Shown here piece after piece: positions 1 through 10,832 of a stretch of 26,303 nt of DNA. Where the stretch lies: the NCBI GenBank assembly GCA_001579985.1, contig LRSR01013862.1:1-26303 (forward strand), read 5' to 3'. Made by a program: the position numbers and the translations under genes. Every line of letters starts with the position of its first letter. Positions within the stretch are counted from its first letter, which is position 1. Under the pieces are notes generated by a model, which searched no databases, had not been told where the DNA came from, and saw only the letters and a program-made list of their open reading frames with translations. This DNA comes from Hypsibius dujardini (taxonomy: Eukaryota; Tardigrada; Eutardigrada; Parachela; Hypsibiidae).

Positions 1-144
1 CGTTGTTATCTACCGTATTCCTATTAGATTCAAAAAATATTGGAATCTGAAGCAATACCTATCTTGCGTCGCCAGCATGCACTAGCTTGCGAGCTATGTA
101 GCGCGAACTTAATCAGATTTTGACTAATATTTTTTTCCTCGCAG

Positions 145-1709
145 CACCGCCAAGAGATTAGTGTCCTGTCATCGACCCATTTTCCAAGAGAAGTGTACCG
201 GGTCGGCCTTTAAGTCATCGATTGCGGGGAACGCTAGCGTGGGACCGATCGAACTCCTTGACAATTTGACCAGCTCGCTCTTCACCGTATTTAAATGCGA
301 CGGCCACGGAAGTTGCCCCGCCACCGATGCTGTGCTCCCAAACGCTTTAAAAGAACAGCACGCCATTTACGAGCACGGTGACGGTCATTCATCGGACGAT
401 GTCTTGGGCGAATCGTGTGATGCCAAGAGATGCTGGAGTCCGTTGCTGGAGCTGTCGGACACCGGGATTCAGCTGTACACGACTTACCTGCAGAACCAGA
501 TCTACGGAGCATCAAAGCCGTTTACCCTGGAACCAAGCCTGGCAATTACAGCCTGCAAGTTCGTACTGTAAAATAATCTGTTATTCGTAAATATTCGTCC
601 ATCGGGGTACATTAAATTTATTCACCCAAATGAACAGGTTATCAGAGAACGCGGATTCGATTACGGAATTCGGTTCTCTAGTAACCTCTCTCGTAAAAAT
701 TCGATCTCTGAATACTCTCACAAAATAAATATATGCATTTTATATTTGTTAAAAGCTGGATGAATCAATCTGTAATTCTTTTCCAGTTCCGATTTTTTTG
801 AGACACATTTCATTACGCGTGAATACTACCGGATTTAAAATGTTAATGAAAAAGTAAAAATAAACAAGAAATCTGAGCACGTTATGGCAATTGGTCTTAT
901 TTCAATGGTAGTCCCATTAAATGTTTAGGTCAAGACTCGGTACAAATTCTTAATGTTTGTTTTGGAATTTTGCAGAAAAATCGAAAAGTCCATGGGATGT
1001 ATCGGGAAATTTGTTACAAAATGTCTCACCTTTCCTTTCGCATACCTGAAAAAAGTGGGCGCCAATATACTTCGCACATCCGAAATGTGCCACAACCCCG
1101 ACCTGCATTCAAAGATCGCGCTGTTATGGGCCTGTCAGGCTGGCTCGGCGAAAGGAATAATGAAGAACGAACAAGATCGCGTCCTAAAACTGACCAATGC
1201 CCTCATTCACATGATTCATTCCAGTCCAGCACACATCGTTTCTCTCTTCATGGGTGACATGAGTGGGGTGCAAAGACTACTGTGCTGGTAAGCATTCTCT
1301 GCTGGTAAGCATTCTCTGCTGGTAAGCATTGAAGTTATACAATTCATTTTCCCGTTCACCTTCTTGATGTTGTATGACTTGGAAAAGCAATAACCTGATT
1401 TTATTAATTGTTTTGTAATTTTATTTATTTTATATGATTTTAAAGTCGGATTAATTGCGACGCTTATTTAACAGTCATACCCGGGAAATGCTTGGGTACT
1501 TCGATCCGGTGTACGCATCGTGTGGAGCGTCCGCGACAGCGCTGTGGAGCGACATCAAGGCGTCGTCGGCGGACATTTTGGTCTGTGATGCTGCCGTGCT
1601 GGCCAGCTGCCCAATAAGTCTCGTTCAGGAATGGGAAGCCGTCGAGCAGACTCGGGATGAGAGCAATACTATCCCTAAAGACAGTAGTGGACAGTTCTCC
1701 AAGAATTGA
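145..1709 (+). CDS. Cysteine-rich protein, three 3' exons (5' end outside window)
   Basis: I do not recognise this family. Exons are read as 145-567, 976-1287 and 1475-1709 (TAA at 1707-1709). Acceptors are ttttttcctcgcag, ggaattttgcag and cttatttaacag; donors are ACT|GTAAAA (weak) and CTG|GTAAGC (strong). All three acceptors enter at codon position 3 and both donors leave after position 2, so the introns are uniformly phase 2 and the joins stay open for 322 residues. The product has 15 cysteines spread throughout and one N-glycosylation sequon (NLTS), with no hydrophobic segment long enough for a membrane span, so it is probably extracellular. The signal peptide would lie upstream. Without splicing, exon 1 stops at 571 and exon 2 at 1291. 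It could instead be two shorter genes if the weak donor at 568 is not used. Confidence 0.55.
1284..1330 (+). repeat. Tandem 17-bp repeat that triplicates a splice donor
   Basis: The unit gctggtaagcattctct occurs at 1284-1300 and 1301-1317, and partly at 1318-1330. Each unit contains the same strong donor CTG|GTAAGC, so GT donors sit at 1288, 1305 and 1322. The period is not a multiple of three. Only the first donor keeps the frame into the exon at 1475; the other two run into the TAA at 1289-1291. Confidence 0.9.
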
Positions 1710-3228
1710 ACTGTAAAATGTCACTCCCGCTGGAATTGGAGCCATTATTTCATTTTGCGCACGTGAAAGTTGAACAGAGCATTCGCACATGAGAGCAACA
1801 GCGAGATCCCATTCAGGTTGTTGCTGTTGTTCCTGTTGTTGTTGTTGTTGTTTAGCTGTTTTATCTAATCGAGCTTAATCTTTATCACTTTGCGATAGAA
1901 CACACAATTTCATAACCTTTCGTTTAAAAAATTCGTAAATAATCACAATGATAAAACGAACCGGATTTCACGTTCTGAAGAGCGAAAGCTCCCGCTTTAA
2001 ATAATACGAATTCAAAAAAATTGTGGCGCTCTAGTGTTAGGGGAGAGGGGATTGTCCGTTTTAAAACCTTTCTTTCTTTCCTCAACGCTCTTTCGGAGAC
2101 ATTTAACCCAAACCGCTCAGAAATGATTGCCTTGCACATATTTTATAGATTGACTCAGTTTTCATACGGTACAAACCATACTAATTTACCATTTAGGCCA
2201 TGATTGTCTGTTTAAAAAAACTACAGTGATATTTCCTCAAGACCATTGATCTAATAATTCCAGCATTTGAAGCCTGACTATTTATCTGTTTGGAGTCATA
2301 TCCTGTTGACACGTTGTAAAATATGCACTGCACCGGCGCACTGCACCGGCAAACAGCACTACCGTACTGCATTGCCGCACTATATTGGATCACAATCGGC
2401 TCTTTCGGTCAATTTTTCGTCAATTTGTTTAAAAAAAGACGTAAAATTAAGTTAGATAAAAAACAATATAGAAACAACGCTCGACTAGAAAAGACGACAA
2501 AATCATGGAATGGATGAATGGAACCCAACCATTTTTCTACACCCAAAGTGAAGAACAATTAATGATCTTGGAACCCCGCAAAAAAGCACTTCCCTCCAGA
2601 ACTTTGTAGGCTCTTCTTGGAGCGTCGGCTTTCTCTTTAAGCTCGCTGCCCCTGCCTAACTCCTACGTGAGCTTTCCGTTCATGACCGTCTGACTGGTGG
2701 CTGACGAGGTAGGATAATGACACGAGTGTAAACAGCTTGTCGGCAGTAACTGCCGGAGACTTTTTCGGTTAGGAGAAACCGAGGGGCAAGATTGTCATCA
2801 CTGCAAAATTGTTTCACGTCGCGTCAGTACGACATGACTGCAAAGCAAACTATAATTTACTAGGGCTGCGGATAACCAGGAGTTGCAGTAGACAGATACC
2901 TTTACATTTTGCCTCGCCCGTTTTTGTATCGACTTAGGTTGATGGATGCATGGCTACATTCGTTGGTTTTGAATTAGTGATACGTTCTTCCGACAGCTCT
3001 CCCGAGTGTTAGTGCCCAATGACAGCATAACGAACCTCGAATCGAATCTGATTCTCTAATGGGGTTGTTAGGGTCTCTATATTCATGCTCTTTTGGCAGA
3101 AGCAATAGCTTTAGGCACAGGTCGGGGTAATACCGAGCTGACGTAGTAGGTCCTTTAATAATAGTGGCGAATTGACAGTTGGGCTACGCTGGCTATTACA
3201 CCTCCTCCCCCCAGCACCGAAAATCACT
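1710..3228. other. Intergenic stretch with simple repeats only
   Basis: No convincing coding sequence on either strand; open frames are under 75 codons and lack splice or domain support. It holds a GTT-rich microsatellite (1817-1853) and a perfect 13-bp tandem duplication of gcactgcaccggc (2325-2350). It separates the convergent 3' ends of the cysteine-rich gene (+) and neprilysin copy A (-). Confidence 0.6.
1817..1853. repeat. (GTT)n microsatellite
   Basis: Imperfect GTT/GCT/CCT triplet run about 110 bp past the stop of the cysteine-rich gene, probably in its 3' UTR or flank. Confidence 0.8.
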
Positions 3229-4801
3229 TCACCCGGGGGGAGGGTGGTTCAGACTTTTACATGTTACACGTGGTAGGTTCATAGGAAACCCGACGGGGCA
3301 GTTATAGGCTTCAGCAAACTGAGGCATCACTGAGAGAGGACCGTTGACGCAAAACTTGGCTGGACTATCTTCATCCTTAAGCTGATGTTGCAGCGATTTG
3401 GTAGTGTAAGTCGTGCTCTCACCCTGTACACAAAGCAGTATAGTAATCATATACACACTGTGTTGGACCACGCCCAACAAGTCCTCATACCCAATCATCA
3501 CAGCTATTTGACTCGTCATTACCTTACTTACTCAGTAACTCTATCTACCCTATTAACCCTATTCTGCTGCCACAGCTAATTACTTGTGTGTAATTCTGAT
3601 GTGTGTGCTATTTACTATCATTTTAATAGTTAACACTTTACTCTATAATCAGATGTTTTAATAGTTATAAGGAGCAGTTGTACTTCCTCTTTTCTTTCTT
3701 CCAGTTTACTTCTCTACCGATCACCACATTTAGTCTAATAAACTTGTTAACTATCCAACCTCTGATTGGTAGACCTAACAACTGCAAACAGTGACCAAGA
3801 GTTCTCTATGTACCTGTGCATATCCAAGAAAGAAGAGTTGATTGGGAGACCAAGAACTGAACTCAATGGGAACCTTGAAGGGGTGGGCCTCAGTTTTTCG
3901 AAAGTTTTGATAGACCTATGTAATGATGATCTTCAAAAACCTGTCAGAGACAGAAAAATGTACTTCGCAGTATCTTCATTTTTCCAGCCACTCACCTTGT
4001 ACGCCGCCTTTATTCCAATTTCATCAACAATATTTTCATCCAACGTCAGAGCGCCGATGACTGAGTCAACGTCCGGCAGGGTGTAATTGTTGTATCGCAC
4101 TACGAGGTCGGCCTGCCGTTGCTCAAACTGCTGCAGAGATTCCGCCGTCCACCAGTCGGTTTCGTTTCCTTCTTCGTCGTATTTGCTGCCTATGAATAAA
4201 TATGCAATATGAAGTTGTGCTTTTTCTGTTTAACTGTTTTTGCAAAAACAACCCCCCTCACTGGTGAACCATAACCGCACCTGGACTATCTAACCCATGG
4301 CCGAATTCATGACCGTTCGTTGCTCTAATCTTCGCGTATTTAAAGTCGCGTAACTTGCTACCAGGAAGACGTATAATTGGTAGTTTTTGGTTTGAGTTAA
4401 AACAGAAGAAGAGTAGAATACTGTACCGACACTATGCACGACTTAAACATAGCACGCGCCTTTCCATGAGCATTCGATACGTCGTCTGGGTCATTCCATT
4501 CGAGCAGGTCTACAAATGACGTTATATATTGTATATTTTTTATTAAATTTCCCTCAAAAAATGAAATTTCTTTAATTTGCTTTGATAATTCTCACCTCAA
4601 ACTTCCGTGTTTACTTTCTCCTGGACGGAATCATATTGGCTCCATATGCTAGCACTATCTGCTCGTTAAAACAAACGATGCTGAATAACACCTGTTTGTT
4701 TTCAACATTGCTTCAACAGCTTTTCCCTTCATTGGGGTTCCGATTTTTTCATCCTCCGCAAGCGTATTCGTAGAAGTCATCAGCGAATTTAACAATGATG
4801 C
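3229..4801 (-). pseudogene. Neprilysin-like M13 metallopeptidase, broken paralogue (copy A)
   Basis: Exon-by-exon relative of the gene at 14354-19697. Recognisable exons, 5' to 3': 4801-4727 (ADDFYEYACGG, then TGA where copy B has Trp), 4658-4596 (ends in TGA where copy B has CGA), 4509-4427 (NAHGKARAMFKSC), about 4359-4288 (NGHEFGHGLDSPG), 4189-3996 (DWWTAES...LTLDENIVD), 3915-3814 (SWSPNQLFFLGYAQ) and 3423-3229 (last exon). The counterparts of copy B exons 6-9, about 420 residues of the protein body, are missing between 4427 and 4359. The exon at 4509 is one base short, and its phase does not fit the HEFGH exon. The zinc-site HExxH and ExxxD motifs remain, but DVHSP is DEDSP and FRVNG is FCVNG, so the substrate-site His and Arg are lost. 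The first DFY-region Cys and the WC-type Cys are also lost. The last three exons keep exact lengths and open frames, so a short transcript is possible, but an active peptidase is not. Confidence 0.82.
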
Positions 4802-5587
4802 CTAATCCTTAAGCAAACAAACTTTTTATTCAAGGAATCTGTTGTCTGGTTTTCCAATTATTGGGATCAAATGATTTTCGTACCATTGGAAGAAACAATG
4901 ACGTCTAGTCATTCCAGAGAACCCAGAGCTACGGAATTGTCTGCCTGTAAGATCCCTTCTAAGCAGGCAATAAAACAATAAACGAGAAAACTTAACACAA
5001 GCCAACAGTCGGAATTTTTTCTCGTCCAAATTATTTTTACTTAAAGGTCAATAAAGACCAATTAACGTGCAAAATTACTACACGAAAATATATTAGTAAT
5101 TATATCTATGTCCAAAACAGAAAGCCATTTGCATCCTCTTTATCCTGATTGCACGGGCTCGTCCAACCCGTTGCGCTATTACTATCGGAATTATATTACA
5201 ATTGTGTGTGACCAAAAGGTCACCAAGAACGCGTGAAATAGATCGACATCGAAATTCTTTACCGGATGCTGAGAGCGCACATACCATTGCATAACGTAAA
5301 AGTTGCAAGCTGGGTCTTTGCTTAAAAACGGAAAGTGAGCATAAAATGGCAACCAAATTGGTTGAGCAAAGACAGACCTGATAAAGGATTCAGACGTACG
5401 AAATATTTATTGACAAATCTAGATTAGTAAAAAATATTCGCCCTAGTAGCCTCTTGCTAAGATATATCCATGGACGTACAAAGATACTGGGTGAGACGAA
5501 GTCGGTCGAACTATTTGATAAACTTTTGATAACTTTTTGGGACATTTGTTTCGCGGGCATGAAGGAAATGAAAGGACATTAGCCTGA

Positions 5588-5790
5588 TATAAGTATAAGT
5601 ATAAGTATAGGTCAGGCAGGGTGGGTGCAGATACACCTGCTACTGCTGTAAGTATAAGTATATAAGTATAAGTATAAGTCAGGCAGGGTGAGTACAAACA
5701 CACCTGCTACCGCTATATGTATAAGTATAAGTATAGGTCAGGCAGGGTGGGTGTAGAAAAACCTGCTACTGTTACAAGTATACCGCCATG
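5588..5790. repeat. Composite minisatellite: ~68-bp unit containing (TATAAG)n
   Basis: Three diverged copies of a unit made of a TATAAG hexamer run, then gtcaggcagggtgggt, a variable stretch, and acctgctactg. Hexamer number varies between copies, so a short and a long repeat period are nested. Confidence 0.85.
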
Positions 5791-6730
5791 GTGAGCTTAG
5801 GTAGCCCAAGACATGCATGTGTGACAGAATTGACCGCTGATTTTCTAATATGCATTGTTCCATAACTGGCCAAGGCTCTTAGTTGAAGCCGCTGAGTCGC
5901 ACGACAGGAATCTGATCAACAGATTCAACTGAATTTATCCGGAGAACAACGTTCAGTGCAAATAGCCGACAAGAACAACGAAACTATGTCATTCGGAGCC
6001 TTACTGCGCTAATTTTTAACGTAGAATTGTACCATTTACTTGCCATAACCGGTTAACAAGGCGATGTTACAGAGGTATTCGAGTCGTCAGCGCTTCAGTA
6101 ATTGTTTGCCTTTTGCCTGCTAAGACTTCCCTTTCATCATACCGACTTCTCCCCACACTCAATGGTTGCTAAATGGCCTAAGAAATCCTCCATTTCATGC
6201 CCTAGTTTATGTTGCTGCCTTTGTGTCTTCATGTTGTGTTCTTTTTTTCTTGTTTGACGCTATCAATCAAGCGATCGTCTGATAATTCAGAGAAAGCTGG
6301 CAATAATTTCTGAAGTTTGAGGTTTGTCCACAAATTCTCGATCCAGGACGGAATCCGTTCTTAGAATGCTATACAGGGATAGTGTCGGCCTGGAGTACAG
6401 TGAAGTTGGCAGAACATGTCGGTCTTTTAACTATAGTCGTCATTGTGCCATCTCGAAGCATTTCTTAGCAAAGAAGGAGCCCGGACATGGGACCTCAAGA
6501 TGTTAAAAGAATGCCATCTAATCTTCGTCAAAATTGCTTCTCGGAATACTTGAAGCGAGCTATACTCCGTCGGCGGGGATTAACGTCAATTCTTGTGTGA
6601 TTATTCCGCCTTATGGCATTAGACACAGGTGGTAGTTAGAGGAATTACAAATAAAAAGCTTTTGCTCGCGCGCCACGCTCGCCAAAGCCCAACTGTTGGG
6701 TTGATTAGTAACGGCACAGAAAAGATGGCG

Positions 6731-6884
6731 GTCTGTATCTGTGTCTGTGTCTGTATCTGTGTCTGTATCTGTGTCTGTGTCTGTGTCTGTGTCTGTGTCT
6801 GTGTCTGTGTCTGTGTCTGTGTCTGTGTCTGTGTTTGCGCTTGTGCCTGTGCTTGTGTCTGTCCGTGTCTGTATCTGTGTCTGT
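6731..6884. repeat. (GTCTGT)n hexanucleotide microsatellite
   Basis: About 25 imperfect copies of gtctgt with some gtatct and gcctgt variants, decaying at the 3' edge into tgtgcctgtgcttgtg. The Val-Cys and Ser-Val frames through it are repeat artefacts. Confidence 0.95.
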
Positions 6885-7231
6885 CAGAGTCAGAGCGGAG
6901 TCGAGACGGGGTTTAATACATTTGTCCTTGTACACATGAAACTTGATTGCGTAACAGCCTTTCATCGGCCATAATTGAGTAACTTTGGATTGATCGCAGA
7001 AACGAAGGTAATCTTCATTAGCTCTAGTTAATGACATGGAGACGGTATTAAGCTCACTTGACCAGAGAGGGTGATCGCAGCTTCTTCGCCTATAGGGCTG
7101 CGTTTAAGCAGTGTCAACGAAGATGAATTACATAGTTATTGAATAATCCTATTTTTTATACCCTTCCGAGGAATTGGCAGCCGCAGATGATCACCTTTCA
7201 AATGCGGTTGACATCAGAGGCTCGTTTAGGG

Positions 7232-7252
7232 CTCTTACAGGTCGGAACCAGG
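7232..7252 (+). mobile_element. Remnant end of the 15084/23269 transposon family
   Basis: The motif ctcttacaggtcggaacc matches the terminal motif of the elements at 15084 (ggtccttacaaatcggaa) and 23269 (ggttcttacaagtcggaacc). No internal part or opposite end is recognisable nearby. Confidence 0.35.
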
Positions 7253-7709
7253 ATCCATGGGGCGTAAGCTGAGGGTTGCAAATTGACTAAAATCATCCTC
7301 TCAAAACTTCACCCAAAATCGGCCATTCATTATCGATCATTTCTTATCATCGTTCACCCCTTAGCCAGCCCATCAGGAAATCTGTTTCCGGCCTGGAAGG
7401 AAACTAAACGAAACTGAACAGGCGAGTGGCATGCGGATAATGGGGATTAGTTGTTTAGATTGGGTCACGCATCTTCCTCCATTGAACAGGCCACGCCTAA
7501 TCAGGAATAATGAAGAGGTTGCTCGTGAATGGAATTCGTTTACGTGTATTTATATCTGTTAATTGTGCCGATCTGACTGAGCCAGTAGTCCCTCCCAATC
7601 CGATTACTCCAAGCTGCATATAAAAGAGGCCGCTTGTTTCTTACGGTACGGTTAAAATTTACCATCTTTTTATCTTCCATTCCTATCTGCCCCCGTTCAT
7701 CGGTAACAG

Positions 7710-8333
7710 TGCGGTATTCCTGGTCATCGCCTGCAACCGCTCCCTGTGGACGTCCTTCAACGTCCACGTGGTCAACCTCATCGTCTCCAACTGGCTCAGC
7801 ATGGTCACCTTCATGCCGTTGGACATCATCTACAACCTTTACGGCTACAAATGGCCTTTGGGCCAGGCTTGGTGCAATTACTACCTTATCGGCTCGTGGT
7901 ACATTCAGGTGAAGGATAAACAATTAAATACACGTCAAGAAAATCACTATTCCATTCACGTATTGTATGGCATATGATTATGCAAAAAGTATTTCATAAT
8001 ACACGTAAATTTAATGTAGTTATATCGTCATATAAATACGATAGGGATAATTTACAGTAATACTAGCAATCGATGTAATCGATGAAATAACCGAGGAGCT
8101 CAGTCAATTGTTTTGCAAAAGTAGAACTAATGCCTTAAGTTCAGGTATTTTTTCAAAGGGCGGGTAGTTGATCTCGCTATCGTACTAGTAGACAATCGAC
8201 CGATTGATCCGGGGCAGGGTAAGTTATTGGAAGATAGCCATATGAGGTGAAAGAATTATCTCACAGACAATGGGTCAAATGTGGACATAACGAACGGACA
8301 ACCAGACAATCAGGCTGACATACAGGCACAGAC

Positions 8334-8369
<36 letters not shown>

Positions 8370-8385
8370 TACAGACAGAAAGACA

Positions 8386-8420
<35 letters not shown>

Positions 8421-8819
8421 TACGGGGTCGAAAAGCTAGCAGATCAAAGCTTATGCATATGGGTTCTAGTGGCAACACAAGAAGGAACAGTCACTGGCAC
8501 ACCAAATGGAACACGCGCACCAGTTTGCGTGGATCCAACAAAAAATGTATCAATACCAGATGGTATCCGAAGGCATCCACAGTCCCACGGCAACTTATTA
8601 CTGCTCCTGCTGACAGTCAGCGTGGTCATTTGTTGGACCCCGCTAAATGTATTTTATATAGTCCGTCCCCTCACTTTATATGGGAACCCAACCTTCTACG
8701 CTGCCGCAGCCTTTCTCTACACTTTGCAGGCCGCACTCGATAGTGTTATGTTTACGCTAGCGCTGCACCCGGTCCGAAAAATGTTCTACCATCTTCTGAC
8801 TTGTCGTAGAGCCTCTTAA
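7710..8819 (+). pseudogene. Rhodopsin-like (class A) GPCR lacking the TM3-TM5 region
   Basis: Two exons read as receptor. Exon 7710-7908 (acceptor ...catcggtaacag, donor CAG|GTGAAG) encodes the end of TM1 (AVFLVIACN), intracellular loop 1, TM2 (NVHVVNLIVSNWLSMV), the WPLG segment typical of extracellular loop 1 and the TM3 disulphide Cys (AWCNYY). Exon 8470-8819 encodes the end of the third cytosolic loop, TM6 with the CWxP motif (ICWTPLNVF), and TM7, where NPxxY is degenerate (ALHPVRKMF). It ends in a basic tail and TAA. The first donor is phase 0 and the second acceptor phase 1, so they cannot be spliced together. The ~560 bp between them has no TM3-TM5 exon and no DRY motif; it is AT-rich and holds a GACA microsatellite. 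This is a deletion-bearing pseudogene, a collapsed assembly, or exons shared by different transcripts. I infer an orphan receptor and cannot name the ligand class. Confidence 0.7.
8331..8420. repeat. (GACA)n microsatellite inside the GPCR
   Basis: About 90 bp of nearly pure GACA with a few interruptions, 50 bp before the TM6-TM7 exon. It lies where the TM3-TM5 exons would be expected. Confidence 0.95.
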
Positions 8820-9430
8820 ATTTGCCTTTGCATACTGTCACACTGCAAGTCCTTGCAGTGCCTATAGACTTTGCTTTTACATGGTCTTGTTGTTAACACA
8901 AAAAGCCTGGAGATGTAGAAACAAGGCCGGGAATAATTGGCTTGAAGTTTGCGGTTTTCTCGCGAACGGTAGAAATGCTGAATAAAAGCCCGCACATGTC
9001 TCAAATCTCCCGTACAAATACTGACCAGCCACACCCGCTGCAACCTTTGCCCTTAACCCTTTATCTTGCTATGCAGATTTTACAGTTGAAATATGCAATC
9101 TGACGAGGCAGCACATACATAGATACACGTGCTGTCAGAATTGTTTGCTATCCTGGTGAGTCTTTGTGAGAGGTTTCGTCGAAAACAATAGACTATGCTC
9201 CGATATTGGTAATAATATCCAACCTGCAGTTAACCGAAATTCCTGTTTTGGTTGTCTCATCTTACTTCGTTTCAGATTGCAAGTGAATTTAGCCTACTAC
9301 GTCGAACCGCATGAGCGGATGTTAGTCGCAATTACTAGTCCGGCCACGCCTTCTTTTAGCTCCGGATGCATGCAGTGTGCCTCCTCACAGAATCCAGTCA
9401 ATAGACTCCGGCAATATAGGCATACGCCAA

Positions 9431-9495
9431 TGGCGTAGTGCTGAGTCGGCTGCCTACCACCGCCGGCGGCGCGGGTTCGAGCCGGTTGTGTGTCT
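9431..9495 (+). mobile_element. tRNA-like sequence, possible SINE head
   Basis: It has a good RNA polymerase III B-box/T-arm (ggttcgagcc, flanked by pairing CG bases) and, about 30 bases upstream, an A-box-like tagtgctgagtcgg. No complete acceptor stem or clear anticodon arm forms, and the sequence continues into a G-rich tail (gtgggacatgggacatgg). That favours a tRNA-derived SINE over a functional tRNA. Only one copy is seen here, so the class is unproven. Confidence 0.35.
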
Positions 9496-9667
9496 AAAAC
9501 GTGGGACATGGGACATGGAGGATGGGACTTGGGGATAGGAGATTACAGGCTGCTGAGTGGGAATGTGGGAAGAGGAGGTCAAGGGGTTAGGAGGATGATA
9601 GAAGCACCCATCGGACTCTGCTTTTATGCGATATATTGTAATCGCTTGGCTTACTTTGTTTTAACAG

Positions 9668-9803
9668 GGATCACCCTAATGTGATTCGTCCGTGCACGTT
9701 TATGGCATTATTGTGCGGTTCGGACTCCATTACGTTGAACACCGGCATGGCCGACGAGCATCAGAATTGCACACCGCCCTCGGCTTCGGCGAATCAAAAC
9801 TGA
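9668..9803 (+). other. Possible terminal exon of an unknown gene
   Basis: After a good acceptor (tttgttttaacag) there is an open frame of 44 codons to TGA at 9801, entered in phase 2 like other introns here. It is more GC-rich than its surroundings and has an NCT glycosylation sequon. No upstream partner exon was found, so this could be chance. Confidence 0.2.
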
Positions 9804-10218
9804 GTGCGTTAAGTATTGTCTTGCGCAGATCAAAATTCCAGTTCCACATGTCAGCATAAAAAATGCCAAAATATTAAAGCATTAACGCAAACAATACCGT
9901 CCATAGTAATTGAAGAATTAAGCAATTGCATATATCAACATGATGGAAGTCATACAAAAAGACCTAAACTGACTAACGAAAGAGCAAAAGAACAATTATA
10001 GAAACATATTCGTGATAAAAAAAACTGTTGATTGAAAACCTGAAACGGATTGGCTTCGAGAAAGTGACGGCGAAACTATTCAACAGTGAACTCAACCATT
10101 GCATACCATGCTGGTAGCATTTACCCCCAAACATGTTAATTTAGCAGTGATGAATCTCGTGTATGCTGAAATACAAATAATAGGCCTACAACTGTAATAA
10201 TTACAGAATCGGAATACC

Positions 10219-10270
10219 GATACCCTATAACCGTATATACCCTATACCCTATAACCCTATACCCTATAAT
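10219..10270. repeat. (CCCTATA)n short minisatellite
   Basis: About six imperfect copies of taccctata/accctata. It resembles no telomere repeat I know to be established for animals. Confidence 0.8.
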
Positions 10271-10832
10271 AATAGTATTCGGTAGAGATATTCAGTATTA
10301 GAGAGCTCCTGAATAAGTAATGTCACCTGAACTTTTCCCAAGAGTCTGTCATGCATTGCAAGCAATTAGGCCCTGTTTCTAGTAGCTCAACCTCAGTTGA
10401 GTTAGGGAAAAATAATGAATCAGGTAAGTCAGCTCGGTAAAGAATAAATAAATCGGCTCGGGAAAGACACACAGCGGATACCCTGTCAAAATTCTGTCCG
10501 CAATCTTATTCTGCTCAAAATATTTTTTATTTCGAACTGACATAAAATCTGAAACAACCGAAATTACCTTAAACTATTATACCTTCCGAAAATATAAAAA
10601 ACCAAATTTCGGAGGGACAGTCGCAGCACAAGTCAAAGTTGAATTCCGTGTCCGGGAAAACGTCTTTGTCTCTCTGTTCAAGTTAGGGTCCAAAACTCAA
10701 ATTCATCTTCTCATTTCTCCCTGCCGTAAAGCTGAATTTCCCGAAATTTGGAATAAAATCAAAGCGAATTTACTAGGCTTTTAATCGCCAGTGTCAGTCT
10801 ACCACGTCAGATTTGCAATACAAACAGGACTC

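Larger units (their letters stand above)
4802..7709. other. Intergenic, repeat-bearing stretch
   Basis: I find no supportable gene here. Open frames are short or lie in tandem repeats, including repetitive frames through the 6731-6884 microsatellite. It contains the minisatellite at 5588-5790, that microsatellite and a transposon-end remnant at 7232-7252. Confidence 0.5.

Noticed and set aside
6629-7037. Long Val-Cys, Ser-Val and His-Arg repeat open frames on both strands
   Set aside because: They are translations of the (GTCTGT)n microsatellite in different frames; no splice sites or non-repeat domain.
8040-8170. Exon-like stretch after tttacag reading VILAIDVIDE, resembling the end of a GPCR TM3
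   Set aside because: The required phase 0 entry gives TAA at once, there is no DRY motif and no TM4 follows; the likeness is too short to count.
8275-8478. Cys-Leu-Ser-Val rich minus-strand frame
   Set aside because: Produced by the GACA microsatellite.
10219-10270. CCCTATA repeat as an interstitial telomere
   Set aside because: Short, imperfect and not a known animal telomere unit.
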